Shown piece after piece: positions 50,723 through 60,156 of a DNA stretch of 64,000 bases. The translations under genes were made by a program, and so were the position numbers. The first letter of the stretch is position 1. Every line of letters starts with the position of its first letter. Source of the DNA: Streptomyces griseoluteus (lineage in GTDB: Bacteria > Actinomycetota > Actinomycetes > Streptomycetales > Streptomycetaceae). The notes beneath the pieces were generated by a model. The model was not told the DNA's origin. It searched no databases and saw only the letters and a list, made by a program, of their open reading frames with translations. Location: NCBI GenBank assembly GCA_000717735.1, contig JOBE01000007.1:101082-165081 (forward strand). The letters are read 5' to 3'.

Positions 50723-53169
50723 GGGGTCGGCGCTCCGTTCGGGGTGGGTGCGGGCGGTGCGAGCCGCTCGTCGATGACACGTGCGATGCCGCTGACCGTC
50801 GTACCGCCGTACAGCAGACGGACGTTCACCCGGATCCCGAAGTGCTTGTTGAGCCGGGTGACCGCGCGCATCGCCTGGAGGGAGTTGCCGCCGAGCGTGA
50901 AGAACCCGCTGTCCACCCCGATCCGGGACGTGCCGAGCACGGCCGCGAAGACCTCGGCCACCGCCTTCTCGGTCGGCGTGGACGGCGCGGTGCCGCTCGC
51001 CGGCGGCTCGCCGAGGTCGTCGGGCGGCGCCGGGAGGGCCTTGCGATCGACCTTGCCGTTGGGCGTGAGGGGCAGCTCGTCCAGGACGAGCACGGTGCCG
51101 GGCACCATGAAGGCGGGGAGGGACCGGGCGGCGTGCTCGGCGACCTCTGCGGGCTCCACGTTCCGGCCGCTCTCGGCGACGAGATGGGCGACGAGCCGCC
51201 GGTCGCCCGCTCCGTCGGGATGCGCGGTGACGACCGCCTCCCTGACCGTGTCATGGGCGCGGAGCACGGACTCGATCTCGCCCAGCTCGATCCGCAGACC
51301 GCGCAGTTTGACCTGGAAGTCCGCCCTGCCGAGGAGTTCGATCAGCCCGTCGGGACCGTACCGGGCCACATCGCCCGTCCGGTAGAGACGCTCGCCCGAC
51401 ACCTCGCCGCAGGACCACTCGAAGAACCGCTCCGCCGTCTGTTCGGGCCGGCCGAGATAGTCCCGGGCGAGCCCGATCCCCGCAAGGTGCAGTTCGCCGG
51501 GAACCCCCGGCGGCACGGGCTGGAGACCCTCGTCGAGGATGTACGTGCGCTGGTTGGCCATCGGGCGTCCGTACGGGATGCTCGTCCAGCGGGAGTCGGT
51601 CTTCACCACCTCGAAGATCGTCGAGTGGATCGAGGACTCCGTCGCTCCGCCCAGGGCGACGAAGCGCAGGGCGGGGGCGAACGCCCGTGCCCGGTCGGGC
51701 AGCGACACGGGAATCCAGTCGCCGCCGAGCAGCGCCAGACGCAGGTCGCCGAGCGGCTGGGCACCGATGCTGTCCAGGTGGTCGACGACCATGTCCAGGA
51801 GAGCGGGAGCCGAGTTCCAGACGGTGACCCGGTGGGCGGCGAGCAGGTCCGCCCAGTGCTCCGGATCCTTCGCCCGCTCCGGCTCCGGCAGGATCACCGT
51901 TCCGCCCGCGGCGGTGAGCCCGAGGAACTCGTACACCGACATGTCGAAGCTGGGAGACGACAGGGCCAGGACCCGGTCCCCCGGGCCCACGCCGAAGCGG
52001 GAGTTGAGGTCGGCGATGTTGTTCATCACCCCGCGGTGCCGCAGGGCGATCGGCTTCGGGGCGCCGGTCGACCCGGACGTGTGGATGATGTACGCGAGGT
52101 CGTCGGGGGTGGCGCCGCCCTCCGGATCGTGGGTGGGGAGCCCGGCGAGGAGCTCCTCGGCCCGGTCGAGGAGCACCACCGGGGCGTCGGGCCCGGTGCC
52201 CGCGGGAGGCAGGCTGTCGGCGGGACCGCTCCGGCTGACGACCACCGCGCAGGACGTGCCGGCCACCATCGTGGCGAGGCGCTGCCGGGGGTAGTCGGGG
52301 TCGAGCGGCACGTAGGCGCCGCCCGCCTTGAGCACCCCGAGGACGGCGACGAGCAGCTCGGCGCAGCGGTCCAGGCAGATGCCGACCCGCCGGTCGGGGC
52401 CGACCCCGAGGCCCCGCAGATGGTGGGCGAGACGGTTCGCCGCCTCGTTCACCTCGCGGTACGTCCAGCTCCGGTCACCGCCCACCAGGGCGAGGGCGTC
52501 GGGGGCCCCGGCGGCGCGGGCCTCGAACGCGGTGTGCAGACAGACGTCGTGCGGAAGGTCCGCCGCGGTGTCGTTCCACTCGACGAGCATCCGGCGCAGC
52601 TCGTCCTCGGGGAGCAGCCGCAGCCGCGACACCGGCCGCTCCGGGTCCGCGAGCGCGTCCTCCAGGAGCGTGCGGTAGGAGTCGAGCAGCCGGACCACGG
52701 TGGCCCGGTCGAAGAGTTCGGGGGCGTACCGCAGCTCCGCGCTCGGCAGGCCGTCGTCCTCCTCGCCCGGCGGGTGCAGGACCAGCTCGAACTCGTCCCG
52801 ACCCGCCGGCCCGGCCTCCGCCGTCCCGACGGGGGCCGAGCCGTCGGCGAGCCCGGCCACCGTCTCCGTGCCGGTGACGGTACGGCTCAGGCGGACCGCC
52901 GTACCGACACCGGGTGTCGTCACGAGGAAGCCGAAGTCGGCCTGACCGCTCCAGCGGTGGAGCAGGGCGGTGAAGCCCGCCAGGAGGATTCCCTCCGGGG
53001 CCGACCTGGCCGAGGGGCCGAGCGGCAGCCGGGCGGAGCCCGTCCGCTCCGGAGCGGCCCCGGGCAGGCGTGGACGATCGGTCGGCAGCAGCACGGGCGG
53101 CGACGGCACGGGAACCGAGGCACCCGCCGTCAGGGGCGCGGGTACGGGATCCGGTGCGGGAGTCGTCAT
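50719..53169 (-). CDS. NRPS with eroded condensation domain, A-T
   Basis: An 816-residue protein. Residues ~1-200 keep only the C-terminal lobe of a condensation domain (LHRWSGQADFGFLVTTPG; LLDSYRTLLEDALADPE), with no HHxxxDG. The adenylation domain spans ~220-720 (HTSGSTGAPKP; YRTGDVARY), with the pocket read as D-M-Y-N-L-G-L-I-H, near the Cys/Ser type but not a standard code. Carrier Ser is in GGNSLQAMR. ATG 53169 is 17 bases after the SHMT-like stop. The lack of a working C domain suits a loading module. Confidence 0.87.
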   Translation of the reverse strand: MTTPAPDPVPAPLTAGASVPVPSPPVLLPTDRPRLPGAAPERTGSARLPLGPSARSAPEGILLAGFTALLHRWSGQADFGFLVTTPGVGTAVRLSRTVTGTETVAGLADGSAPVGTAEAGPAGRDEFELVLHPPGEEDDGLPSAELRYAPELFDRATVVRLLDSYRTLLEDALADPERPVSRLRLLPEDELRRMLVEWNDTAADLPHDVCLHTAFEARAAGAPDALALVGGDRSWTYREVNEAANRLAHHLRGLGVGPDRRVGICLDRCAELLVAVLGVLKAGGAYVPLDPDYPRQRLATMVAGTSCAVVVSRSGPADSLPPAGTGPDAPVVLLDRAEELLAGLPTHDPEGGATPDDLAYIIHTSGSTGAPKPIALRHRGVMNNIADLNSRFGVGPGDRVLALSSPSFDMSVYEFLGLTAAGGTVILPEPERAKDPEHWADLLAAHRVTVWNSAPALLDMVVDHLDSIGAQPLGDLRLALLGGDWIPVSLPDRARAFAPALRFVALGGATESSIHSTIFEVVKTDSRWTSIPYGRPMANQRTYILDEGLQPVPPGVPGELHLAGIGLARDYLGRPEQTAERFFEWSCGEVSGERLYRTGDVARYGPDGLIELLGRADFQVKLRGLRIELGEIESVLRAHDTVREAVVTAHPDGAGDRRLVAHLVAESGRNVEPAEVAEHAARSLPAFMVPGTVLVLDELPLTPNGKVDRKALPAPPDDLGEPPASGTAPSTPTEKAVAEVFAAVLGTSRIGVDSGFFTLGGNSLQAMRAVTRLNKHFGIRVNVRLLYGGTTVSGIARVIDERLAPPAPTPNGAPTP

Positions 53170-53186
53170 GGAATCCGGGTTCCGGC

Positions 53187-54677
53187 TCAAGACCTCTCTC
53201 CTGGCTCGCGGTCGGAGACATCGGCGGCGCCGACGCCGGCCCCGAAGGGCAGCGGGTGGGTGCGGCACAGGGCGGCCACCTCGGCCGTCACCCGGTCGCG
53301 CACCACGGAGTCGGTGCGGAACTCGGTGTCACCGAGCACGGTCGTCGCGCTGAGCACGTCGTGGAGCAGAGCGGCGCAGACCCGCATCTGACCCGGCCCC
53401 ATGCCCCGCTGCGCCAGCACGTTCGTGCCCAGACGCAGACCGCTGGCGACGAGCGGCGCCTTGGTGTCCTTCGGGATGCGGTTGCGGTTCGTGAGGATCC
53501 CGCACTCCTCCAGGGCGCGCTCGGCGACCACACCGGTCATGCCGCGGTCGAGCATGTCCAGGAGCACCATGTGGTTCTCGGTACCGCCGGTCAGGACCCG
53601 GTATCCGGCCTCGCCCAGGGCGTCGGAGAGCGCCGCGGCGTCCGCACGGACCAGCCGCATCGTGTCCCCGAACGCCGGCTCCGCCACGAGCTTGAGCGCG
53701 TGGGCCTTCGCGGCGACCGACGCAGGGCTCGGCGTGCCCTGGGACTGCGGGAACACCGCGCGCTGCATCAGCCGGGAGAGCGGGGTGCGGCGGGCGTCCG
53801 GGCCGGGAGTCAGGTGCTCCTCCCCGATCAGGATCAGCCCCCCGCGCGGCCCGCCCAGCTGCTTGTACGTACTGGTGGTCGTGACGTGCGCCAGATCGAT
53901 GGGGCTGGGGTGCTCCCCGGAGGCCACCAGACCGGCGATGTGCGAGATGTCGGCCACCAGATACGCCCCGACGGAGTCCGCGATGGCGCGGAACCGGGCG
54001 AAGTCCAGGATCCGCGGATAGGCGCTGGCTCCGGCGATGAGCACCTTGGGACGGTGAGCGAGGGCCAGCTCGGCCACCTGGTCGTAGTCGATGAACCCCT
54101 GGTCGTCCAGGCCGTAGTGCACCGCCCGGTAGTGGTGACCGGTCACCGACGCGGCGGACCCGTGCGTGAGATGCCCGCCGGAGTCCAGGTCGAGGGCGAG
54201 CAGAACACCGCCCGGGGGCAGCAGCGCGGCCAGCACCGCCTGGTTGGCCGAGGAGCAGGAATGCGGCTGCACATTGGCGTAACGGGCGCCGAAGGCACGC
54301 TTGGCCCGGTCGACGGCGAGTCGCTCCACAGCGTCGAACCGCTCCGCACCGGGGTGGTAGCGAGCTCCCGGATAGCCCTCGGCCGTCACGTTCGACAGGG
54401 CGGCGCCGCCCGCGGCCAGCACCGCGGGGCCCGCGGCGCTGGCGGACGCCACCATGGCGAGGGTCATGGCCTGCCGCTCCACCTCCCGGTCGAGGAACAG
54501 CGCCAGCTCGGGGTCGGTCCCGTTCAGCAGCTCCATCCCCCGGCGAAGCAGCGCCGCCTGCGCGGAGCCGGAGCCGGAGCCGTTCTGCGGCGCGGGGCGC
54601 GCCGGCGCGGGTGCTGCGGGCGCCGGCGGCACGGGCGGCGACGGAAACGGGATCGAGACCCGTGGGGCGTCAAGCAC
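53187..54677 (-). CDS. SHMT-like PLP enzyme within the NRPS operon
   Basis: A 496-residue protein. GTG 54677 overlaps the upstream NRPS stop by 8 bases. A ~40-residue Pro/Ala/Ser-rich N-terminus precedes an SHMT fold (SNVTAEGYPGARYHPGAE; NVQPHSCSSANQAV; HIAGLVASGEHPSP). The PLP Lys is in TSTYKQLGGPRGG, where SHMT normally has THKTLRGPRGG; the His before the Lys is Tyr and the Arg after Leu is Gly. These changes suggest a different nucleophile or acceptor, such as an aldol or hydroxymethyl transfer making a beta-hydroxy or alpha-substituted residue. Confidence 0.85.
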   Translation of the reverse strand: MLDAPRVSIPFPSPPVPPAPAAPAPARPAPQNGSGSGSAQAALLRRGMELLNGTDPELALFLDREVERQAMTLAMVASASAAGPAVLAAGGAALSNVTAEGYPGARYHPGAERFDAVERLAVDRAKRAFGARYANVQPHSCSSANQAVLAALLPPGGVLLALDLDSGGHLTHGSAASVTGHHYRAVHYGLDDQGFIDYDQVAELALAHRPKVLIAGASAYPRILDFARFRAIADSVGAYLVADISHIAGLVASGEHPSPIDLAHVTTTSTYKQLGGPRGGLILIGEEHLTPGPDARRTPLSRLMQRAVFPQSQGTPSPASVAAKAHALKLVAEPAFGDTMRLVRADAAALSDALGEAGYRVLTGGTENHMVLLDMLDRGMTGVVAERALEECGILTNRNRIPKDTKAPLVASGLRLGTNVLAQRGMGPGQMRVCAALLHDVLSATTVLGDTEFRTDSVVRDRVTAEVAALCRTHPLPFGAGVGAADVSDREPGERS

Positions 54678-57600
54678 GCGTACCCGCCTTCGACTTCACC
54701 AGCGTGTCGATGGCCGTGGCGACCGTGGCGACCGAGGCACCGCCGTACAGGAGCCGGACGTTGACCTTGACCCCGAAGTGCTTGTTGAGCCGGCTCACCA
54801 CCCGCATCGCCTGCAGCGAATTGCCGCCCAGCTCGAAGAAGTTGCTGTCCGCGCTGACCTGCGTCACGGACAGAACGGTGCCGAACACCTCGGCCACCTT
54901 CTCCTCGGTCGCCGTCACCGGGGCGACGAAGTTCGCCGTCCCGTCGCCCGAACCGGACACCGGAGCCGGCAGCTTGGTGCGATCGATCTTGCGGGCCGGG
55001 GTCAGCGGGAACTCCGCCAGCTCCACCCACCCGGTCGGCACCATGTACTCGGGCATCGTCGCGCCCAGGTGCTCACGGAGCTCCGCCACCGTCGGCGAGA
55101 TGTCACCGAGCACCGTGTAGTACGCGACGAGCTGCTTCTCCCCGTAGTCCTCGCGCAGCAGCACCAGGGCCATCCGGACCTTCGGGTGCGTCAGCAGGCC
55201 GGACTCGATCTCACCGAGCTCGATCCGCAGCCCGCGCAGCTTCACCTGGTTGTCGAGCCGCCCGATGAAGTCGATCTGGAGATCACGGGTCCAGCGCACC
55301 AGGTCGCCGGTGCGGTAGACCCGGCCCTTGCCCAGGATCGGGTCGGTGACGAACTTCTCCTCCGTCAGCTCCGGCAGGTTGAGGTAGCCGCGCGCGAGGC
55401 CGTCGTCGCCGCCGATCAGCAGCTCGCCCGGCACACCGACCGGCACCAGGTTGAACTCCTTGTCCACCACGTAGTGCAGCCGGCTGAACTCGGGCCGGCC
55501 GATGGGCGGCGAGGACTGCCACTCCTTGTGCTCGCACAGGTACTCGGTGGTCGCCACCGACGCCTCGGTGGGGCCGTAGAGGTTCACGAACTTCCGGCCC
55601 GGCAGGTTCCACTTGTTGACCAGATCGGCCGGCAGCGCCTCCGCCCCGCCCATGATGTACTTCAGATCCGGGTACGGCCCCGCCTCGACCACGGAGAGGA
55701 TCGCCGGGGACAGCCCCGCGTAGGTCACCCGCTGGTCACGCATCAGGGCCCCCAGGGCCTCCGGCGACGAGGCGTCCTCCGGAGCCACGAGCACGAGCGC
55801 CGAGCCGCTGATCAGACCCGCGAAGATCTCGCCCTGGGACATGTCGAAGGTCAGCGCGGGCAACTGCAGGAGCCGGTCCTCGGTGTTCCACTCGCCGAAG
55901 CTGCGCCGGTACGCCTCGATGAACATGCGCAGGCCGCGCTGCTCGATCATCACGCCCTTGGGCCGCCCGGTGGAACCGGAGGTGTAGAGGACGTAGACCA
56001 GGGAGGCGGGCTGCGCCCACTCCTCGAGCGGCTCGTCGTCCGGCTGGGCCTCGATGACGTCCCAGTCGGCGTCGATCCGGACGGTCTCCCAGCCGCACGA
56101 CTCCGGCAGGTCGCCGAGCGAGGCGGCCCGGGTGATGACCAGCGGGCTCTTGGTGTCCCGCAACATGTGGTCGAGGCGGGCGTTGGGGTGCGAGGGGTCG
56201 ATGATGGTGTAGGCGGCCCCGGAGACCATGACACCCAGGATCGCGACCAGCGCGTCCAGGTCGCGGTCCATGGCGATGGCCACGACCTCCTCCTGGCGCA
56301 CCCCGCGGGAACGGATGTACCGGGCGAGCTTGCCGGCCCGGCGCATCAGCTCGCCGTACGTCATCTCCACGCCGCGGCAGACCGCCGCGACCAGGTCGGG
56401 GTTCTCCCCGGCGATCCGGGCGATCGTCGCGTGCACCGGCTCCGTGGTGTAGTCGAAGTCGGCGCCGCGTCCCACCTCCAGGAGCTCGGCGCGCTCGGCC
56501 TCGGAGAGCATCGGCAGCGCGGAGACCGGGGTCTCCGGGGCGTCCGCGGCGGCGTCGAGCACCGTGCGGAAGTGGTCGATCATCGCCTCGACGCGCCAGC
56601 GGTCGTAGAGGTCGGTGGCGAACTCGACGATGAGACGAAGGCGTTCGGCGCCCTCGACGAAGCTGAAGGACAGGTCGAACCGCGAGCGCGAGGTGGCCAG
56701 CGTGATCGACTCGGACGACAGGCCGCTCAGTTCGAGGGCGTCGCCGGTGCTGGCCTCGCCGAGGAGCTGGCAGGCGATCTGGAAGAGCGGGTTGCGTCCC
56801 GCGTCCCGGGTCGTCTGCACGCGGTCGACGACGTGGTCGAACGGCACGTCCTGGTTGTCGTACATGTCCAGGTTCGCGTCGGCGATCCGCTCGAGGAGCT
56901 CGGTGAACGTGACGCCGCCCGACAGGTCGCACCGCAGCACCGTCATGTTGATGAACAGGCCGACGACGTCCTCGAGTTCGGGGTCGGTGCGGCCGAGCAT
57001 GGGCACCCCGAGGGCGATGTCGTCCTGGCCGCTGTACCGGCTCAGTACGACGTTCAGGGCCGCGGCCACCACCATGTACAGGGAGGCGCCCTGCTCGTGC
57101 GCCAAGGCCCGTGCCTTGGTGAGCAGTTCGACGGGGAAGTCGACCACGAAGGTCTCGCCGTTCTGCGTGGGCTCCGGCGGCCGGAGCCGGTCGGCGGGCA
57201 GTTCGAGCGCTTCGAGGCCGGCCAGCCGCTCCTCCCAGAACTTCAGCTCCTCCTCCCAGACGCCGTCGGCCCGCTGCTTGCGCTGCCGCTTGATGTGGTC
57301 GACGTAGCCGATGGACAGTTCGGGCAGCGAGGGCGCCCGGCCCGCGGCCAGGTCGTCGTAGGCCCCGGAGATCTCCCGGCTGATCACACCGCCGGACCAG
57401 CCGTCGGTGACGATGTGGTGGAAGCTGAGGCTGAGCACGTGGTGGTCGGCGGCCAGCCGGAACAGCTGGAACCGGGAGATCGGTCCCGCGGCCAGGTCGA
57501 ACGGCGTGTCCGCCTCGGTCTGCAGCGCCTCGCGCAGCGCGCTCTCGGCCTCCTCCGGGCCCAGCTCGGAGAGGTCCCGGAGCGGCAGCGGCCGGTCCTC

Positions 57601-57843
57601 GGCGGGCGACACGACCTGGTAGGGGACGCCGTCCGCCGCGTGGAAGGTGACCCGGAGCTGCTCGTGGCGCTTCACGAGCAGGTTGATCGCGCCTTCCAGG
57701 GCGGCCGTGTCGAGCGGGCCGCGCAGCCGGTAGGCCACCGGGACGTTGTAGGTGGTCTCGCCGGGGCTCATCTGGTCCAGGAACCACAACTGTTCCTGGC
57801 CAAACGACAGTTGGATGTTCGACTCGTCAGTGTGCATGCTCAT
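54670..57843 (-). CDS. NRPS C-A-T module
   Basis: A 1057-residue protein. An intact condensation domain (HHIVTDGWS near 155-165; SRYSGQDDIALGVP) is followed by adenylation at ~470-970 (LYTSGSTGRPKG; YGPTEASVA; YRTGDLVRW) and a carrier (GGNSLQAMR). The pocket reads D-M-G-G-I-G-L-V-A, which I cannot assign to a known amino acid. ATG 57843 is preferred over an upstream frame that would translate a repeat. With the loading-type NRPS this would join two residues. It has no C-terminal docking or TE domain. Confidence 0.88.
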   Translation of the reverse strand: MSMHTDESNIQLSFGQEQLWFLDQMSPGETTYNVPVAYRLRGPLDTAALEGAINLLVKRHEQLRVTFHAADGVPYQVVSPAEDRPLPLRDLSELGPEEAESALREALQTEADTPFDLAAGPISRFQLFRLAADHHVLSLSFHHIVTDGWSGGVISREISGAYDDLAAGRAPSLPELSIGYVDHIKRQRKQRADGVWEEELKFWEERLAGLEALELPADRLRPPEPTQNGETFVVDFPVELLTKARALAHEQGASLYMVVAAALNVVLSRYSGQDDIALGVPMLGRTDPELEDVVGLFINMTVLRCDLSGGVTFTELLERIADANLDMYDNQDVPFDHVVDRVQTTRDAGRNPLFQIACQLLGEASTGDALELSGLSSESITLATSRSRFDLSFSFVEGAERLRLIVEFATDLYDRWRVEAMIDHFRTVLDAAADAPETPVSALPMLSEAERAELLEVGRGADFDYTTEPVHATIARIAGENPDLVAAVCRGVEMTYGELMRRAGKLARYIRSRGVRQEEVVAIAMDRDLDALVAILGVMVSGAAYTIIDPSHPNARLDHMLRDTKSPLVITRAASLGDLPESCGWETVRIDADWDVIEAQPDDEPLEEWAQPASLVYVLYTSGSTGRPKGVMIEQRGLRMFIEAYRRSFGEWNTEDRLLQLPALTFDMSQGEIFAGLISGSALVLVAPEDASSPEALGALMRDQRVTYAGLSPAILSVVEAGPYPDLKYIMGGAEALPADLVNKWNLPGRKFVNLYGPTEASVATTEYLCEHKEWQSSPPIGRPEFSRLHYVVDKEFNLVPVGVPGELLIGGDDGLARGYLNLPELTEEKFVTDPILGKGRVYRTGDLVRWTRDLQIDFIGRLDNQVKLRGLRIELGEIESGLLTHPKVRMALVLLREDYGEKQLVAYYTVLGDISPTVAELREHLGATMPEYMVPTGWVELAEFPLTPARKIDRTKLPAPVSGSGDGTANFVAPVTATEEKVAEVFGTVLSVTQVSADSNFFELGGNSLQAMRVVSRLNKHFGVKVNVRLLYGGASVATVATAIDTLVKSKAGTRA

Positions 57844-57865
57844 CGTCACAGAACTCCGTTCGGGG

Positions 57866-57890
57866 GCATGGCAGGGCATGGCAGGGCATG
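57866..57890. repeat. 10-bp tandem repeat upstream of the C-A-T NRPS
   Basis: Three copies of a GGGCATGGCA unit in the gap between the aminotransferase and NRPS genes, followed by less regular GGCAGG repeats to about 57945. The repeats lie within the presumed operon mRNA, just before the NRPS start. Function unknown. Confidence 0.7.
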
Positions 57891-58061
57891 GCGAAGCAGG
57901 TCAGGGCAGGGCGGAGGCAGGTCAAGGACGCGGCAGGGCGGGGCGCGGCAGCGCGGCGTGTCGCCCTGGGGCGCGGAAGTGAGGAACTCGAGGGTCCTGA
58001 CGGGCCGGGGCGGGGGCCCCCGTGGCGGGGTACGGGGCCAGGGGGCCGGAGCCCCGGCGGG

Positions 58062-59174
58062 TCAGCGGACCGGGGCGGGGCCGGCCGGGGGAGTGGAGGG
58101 TCTGAGGACCCGCTCCACGCGGCTCAGTCCTTCGGCCACCGCCTCGGGGGATCGCGCGAAGCAGATCCGGAAGCCGTCACTGGCTCCGAGGGTCTCGCCG
58201 GGCATCAGCAGGACGCCCAGGTCCAGTGCTCTGCGGCACATCGCGAGGGGTTCCTCCCCCGTGGTGAGCCAGAGCCAGGCGAAGGGGGTGCCCTCGGGCT
58301 CCACGAGGGTCACCGCGTCCGCGTTGCGCCGGGCGAAGTCCCGTACGAGGGTGAGCCCGGCTTCGGTGACCTCGTGGTACGTGCGCAGATGGTCCTCGCG
58401 GTGGGCCAGGACGTCGCAGGCCAGGGTCTCGCACAGCACCGAGTTGGAGATGGTGGACAGGAACTTGCGCCGTGCGCAGCTCTCCACGACGGCCGGCGGA
58501 CCGTAGAGCCAGCCGACCCGCAGCCCGGGAAAGCCGTACACCTTGGACAGGCTGGACACGGAGATCACCCGGTCGCTGCCGACGGCCGCCGAGCGCGAGA
58601 GGTCGAGCGCGTACTCCTCGTCGAGCAGCAGATGGGCTCCGGTGCGCGCCGCGAGGGCGACCAGACCGCGCAGGTCGTCCTCCCCGATGCGCCGGCCGGT
58701 CGGGTTGCACGGGCTGTTGGCGACGATCAGCCGCACGTCCGGCCCGGCCACCGCCTCGGCGGCCTCGACGTCGAAGCTGAGGTCCGGGCGGAATCCGACG
58801 AGGTCGACCCGGGCGCCCAGCTCGGGCGGCACGTCCCAGGACTGCTGCCAGCCCGGCCGGAAGGCGATCACCCGTGACCCGGGGGTCAGCAGCGCCGCGT
58901 ACACGAGGTAGAGCGCCTGCTGGGCGCCCTGGGTGATGAGCACCGATTCGGCCGAGCCGCCGTACAGGCCGGCGACCGCCTCGCGCAGGGCGCCGAGGCC
59001 CCGGTCGTGTCCGTAGTCCAGTTCGAGGCCGGCCGGCACCTTGAGGGAGTCGAGACGCCCGGGGAGCATGTTGCTGTCGCCGAGGTCGATGTCGAAGCGC
59101 CCTGCGGCGTCCTCGAACACCCACCGCTGGATCGGGTAGTCACGCGTCGTCCGCGCGTGCGGGGAGGGGCTCAC
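58062..59174 (-). CDS. Class I/II PLP aminotransferase
   Basis: A 370-residue protein. The GTG start overlaps the DapF-like stop (GTGA). Fold-type I signatures: ITQGAQQALYLVYAAL, ANSPCNPTGRRI, the PLP Lys in SVSSLSKVYGFPGLRVGW, and a C-terminal Arg in DGFRICFAR for the carboxylate. It lies among the tailoring genes, so it probably acts on the unusual amino acid. A VioD-like cyclase role is conceivable, but no specific motif was found. Confidence 0.85.
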   Translation of the reverse strand: MSPSPHARTTRDYPIQRWVFEDAAGRFDIDLGDSNMLPGRLDSLKVPAGLELDYGHDRGLGALREAVAGLYGGSAESVLITQGAQQALYLVYAALLTPGSRVIAFRPGWQQSWDVPPELGARVDLVGFRPDLSFDVEAAEAVAGPDVRLIVANSPCNPTGRRIGEDDLRGLVALAARTGAHLLLDEEYALDLSRSAAVGSDRVISVSSLSKVYGFPGLRVGWLYGPPAVVESCARRKFLSTISNSVLCETLACDVLAHREDHLRTYHEVTEAGLTLVRDFARRNADAVTLVEPEGTPFAWLWLTTGEEPLAMCRRALDLGVLLMPGETLGASDGFRICFARSPEAVAEGLSRVERVLRPSTPPAGPAPVR

Positions 59175-60082
59175 CGTACGGTCTTCGCCGGCGTCGTCCG
59201 GTCGAGCCGGGCGCGCAGGGCGGGCGCGAAGGAGCCGGCCGCCACCTGCTCGGCGTCTCCCGTCATGGTGACGTGGCCGTCCTCGGCCACGCTGATTTCC
59301 ACCGTGCCGCCGGGCATCCTGACCTCCACCCGGGCGTCGCAGAACCCCAGTTCGCGGGCGGCGGACACCGCCGCGCAGGCGCCGGCGCCGGACGCCGTCA
59401 CGTACCCGGCGCCGCGCTCGAAGACCTCGAGCTCCATCACGGACCGGTTCACCATGCGCATGAACTGCACGTTGGTGCGGTTCGGGAAGCGCTCGTGACC
59501 GGCGATCCTGGGGCCGAGCCGCCGGGCGAGCTCCGCCGTCGGGGTGTCGTCCACCCGTACGACCGTGTGCGGATTGCCGTTGTACACGCAGGTGACGGTC
59601 AGTTCGTCGCCGTCCACGGCGAGCGGCACGTTCACCGCGCGCCCGTCGAGCGGAGTCCCGTCCTCGCGGAGCAGAGACACGTCGGCGGCGTCGAAGCCGG
59701 GCCGTCCCATGCCGACCTCAACCCGTCCCTCGGAGGCGTCGAGGACCCGTACGGGGGAGTCGCCGGCGGCCGTACGGAGGGTGAACTCGCCTCCGTCGGC
59801 CCAGGCGCCGGGCTCCTGCCCGGCGAGGTGGAGCGCGAACATCCGCAGACCGTTGCCGCTTCTGCCGCAGTCGGATCCGTCGGAGTTGTACAGGTCGAGC
59901 GAGACCGGGGCGCCGGGGCGGGGCGGCTCCAGCGGCCCGTAGAGAAGTCCGTCGGCACCGATGCCCAGCCGCCGGTCGCAGACCAGCCGGATCGCCTCAC
60001 GGGTCACGGGGAAGTCGGTGTGGCGGGGGTCGATCACCAAGTAGTCGTTGCCTGCTGCCTGGTATTTGAAGAAGTCGTTCAC
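59171..60082 (-). CDS. DapF-fold protein with both catalytic cysteines replaced by serine
   Basis: A 303-residue protein of the diaminopimelate epimerase fold. GTG 60082 has AAGGGAG upstream. The first active-site motif reads SDGSDCGRSGNG, with Ser75 where DapF has catalytic Cys (SQCGNG); a Cys sits three residues earlier (Cys72). The second reads VTASGAGACA, with Ser231 in place of Cys. It is unlikely to be a housekeeping epimerase. Other DapF-fold proteins in secondary metabolism (LmbX of lincomycin) act as isomerases, so an isomerase or tautomerase role is plausible. Confidence 0.85.
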   Translation of the reverse strand: MNDFFKYQAAGNDYLVIDPRHTDFPVTREAIRLVCDRRLGIGADGLLYGPLEPPRPGAPVSLDLYNSDGSDCGRSGNGLRMFALHLAGQEPGAWADGGEFTLRTAAGDSPVRVLDASEGRVEVGMGRPGFDAADVSLLREDGTPLDGRAVNVPLAVDGDELTVTCVYNGNPHTVVRVDDTPTAELARRLGPRIAGHERFPNRTNVQFMRMVNRSVMELEVFERGAGYVTASGAGACAAVSAARELGFCDARVEVRMPGGTVEISVAEDGHVTMTGDAEQVAAGSFAPALRARLDRTTPAKTVR

Positions 60083-60156
60083 GGATGAACTCCCTTGGCT
60101 GCGGGGCGCGGCGCCGCCCCGAGGCGTGGTGCCTCGCCCCGGGGCGGCGCCCGGTT

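Noticed and set aside
54454..58506. 1350-codon open frame on the plus strand opposite the second NRPS genes
   Set aside because: It has no domain signatures and overlaps intact C-A-T and SHMT-like genes on the other strand; shadow of codon bias.
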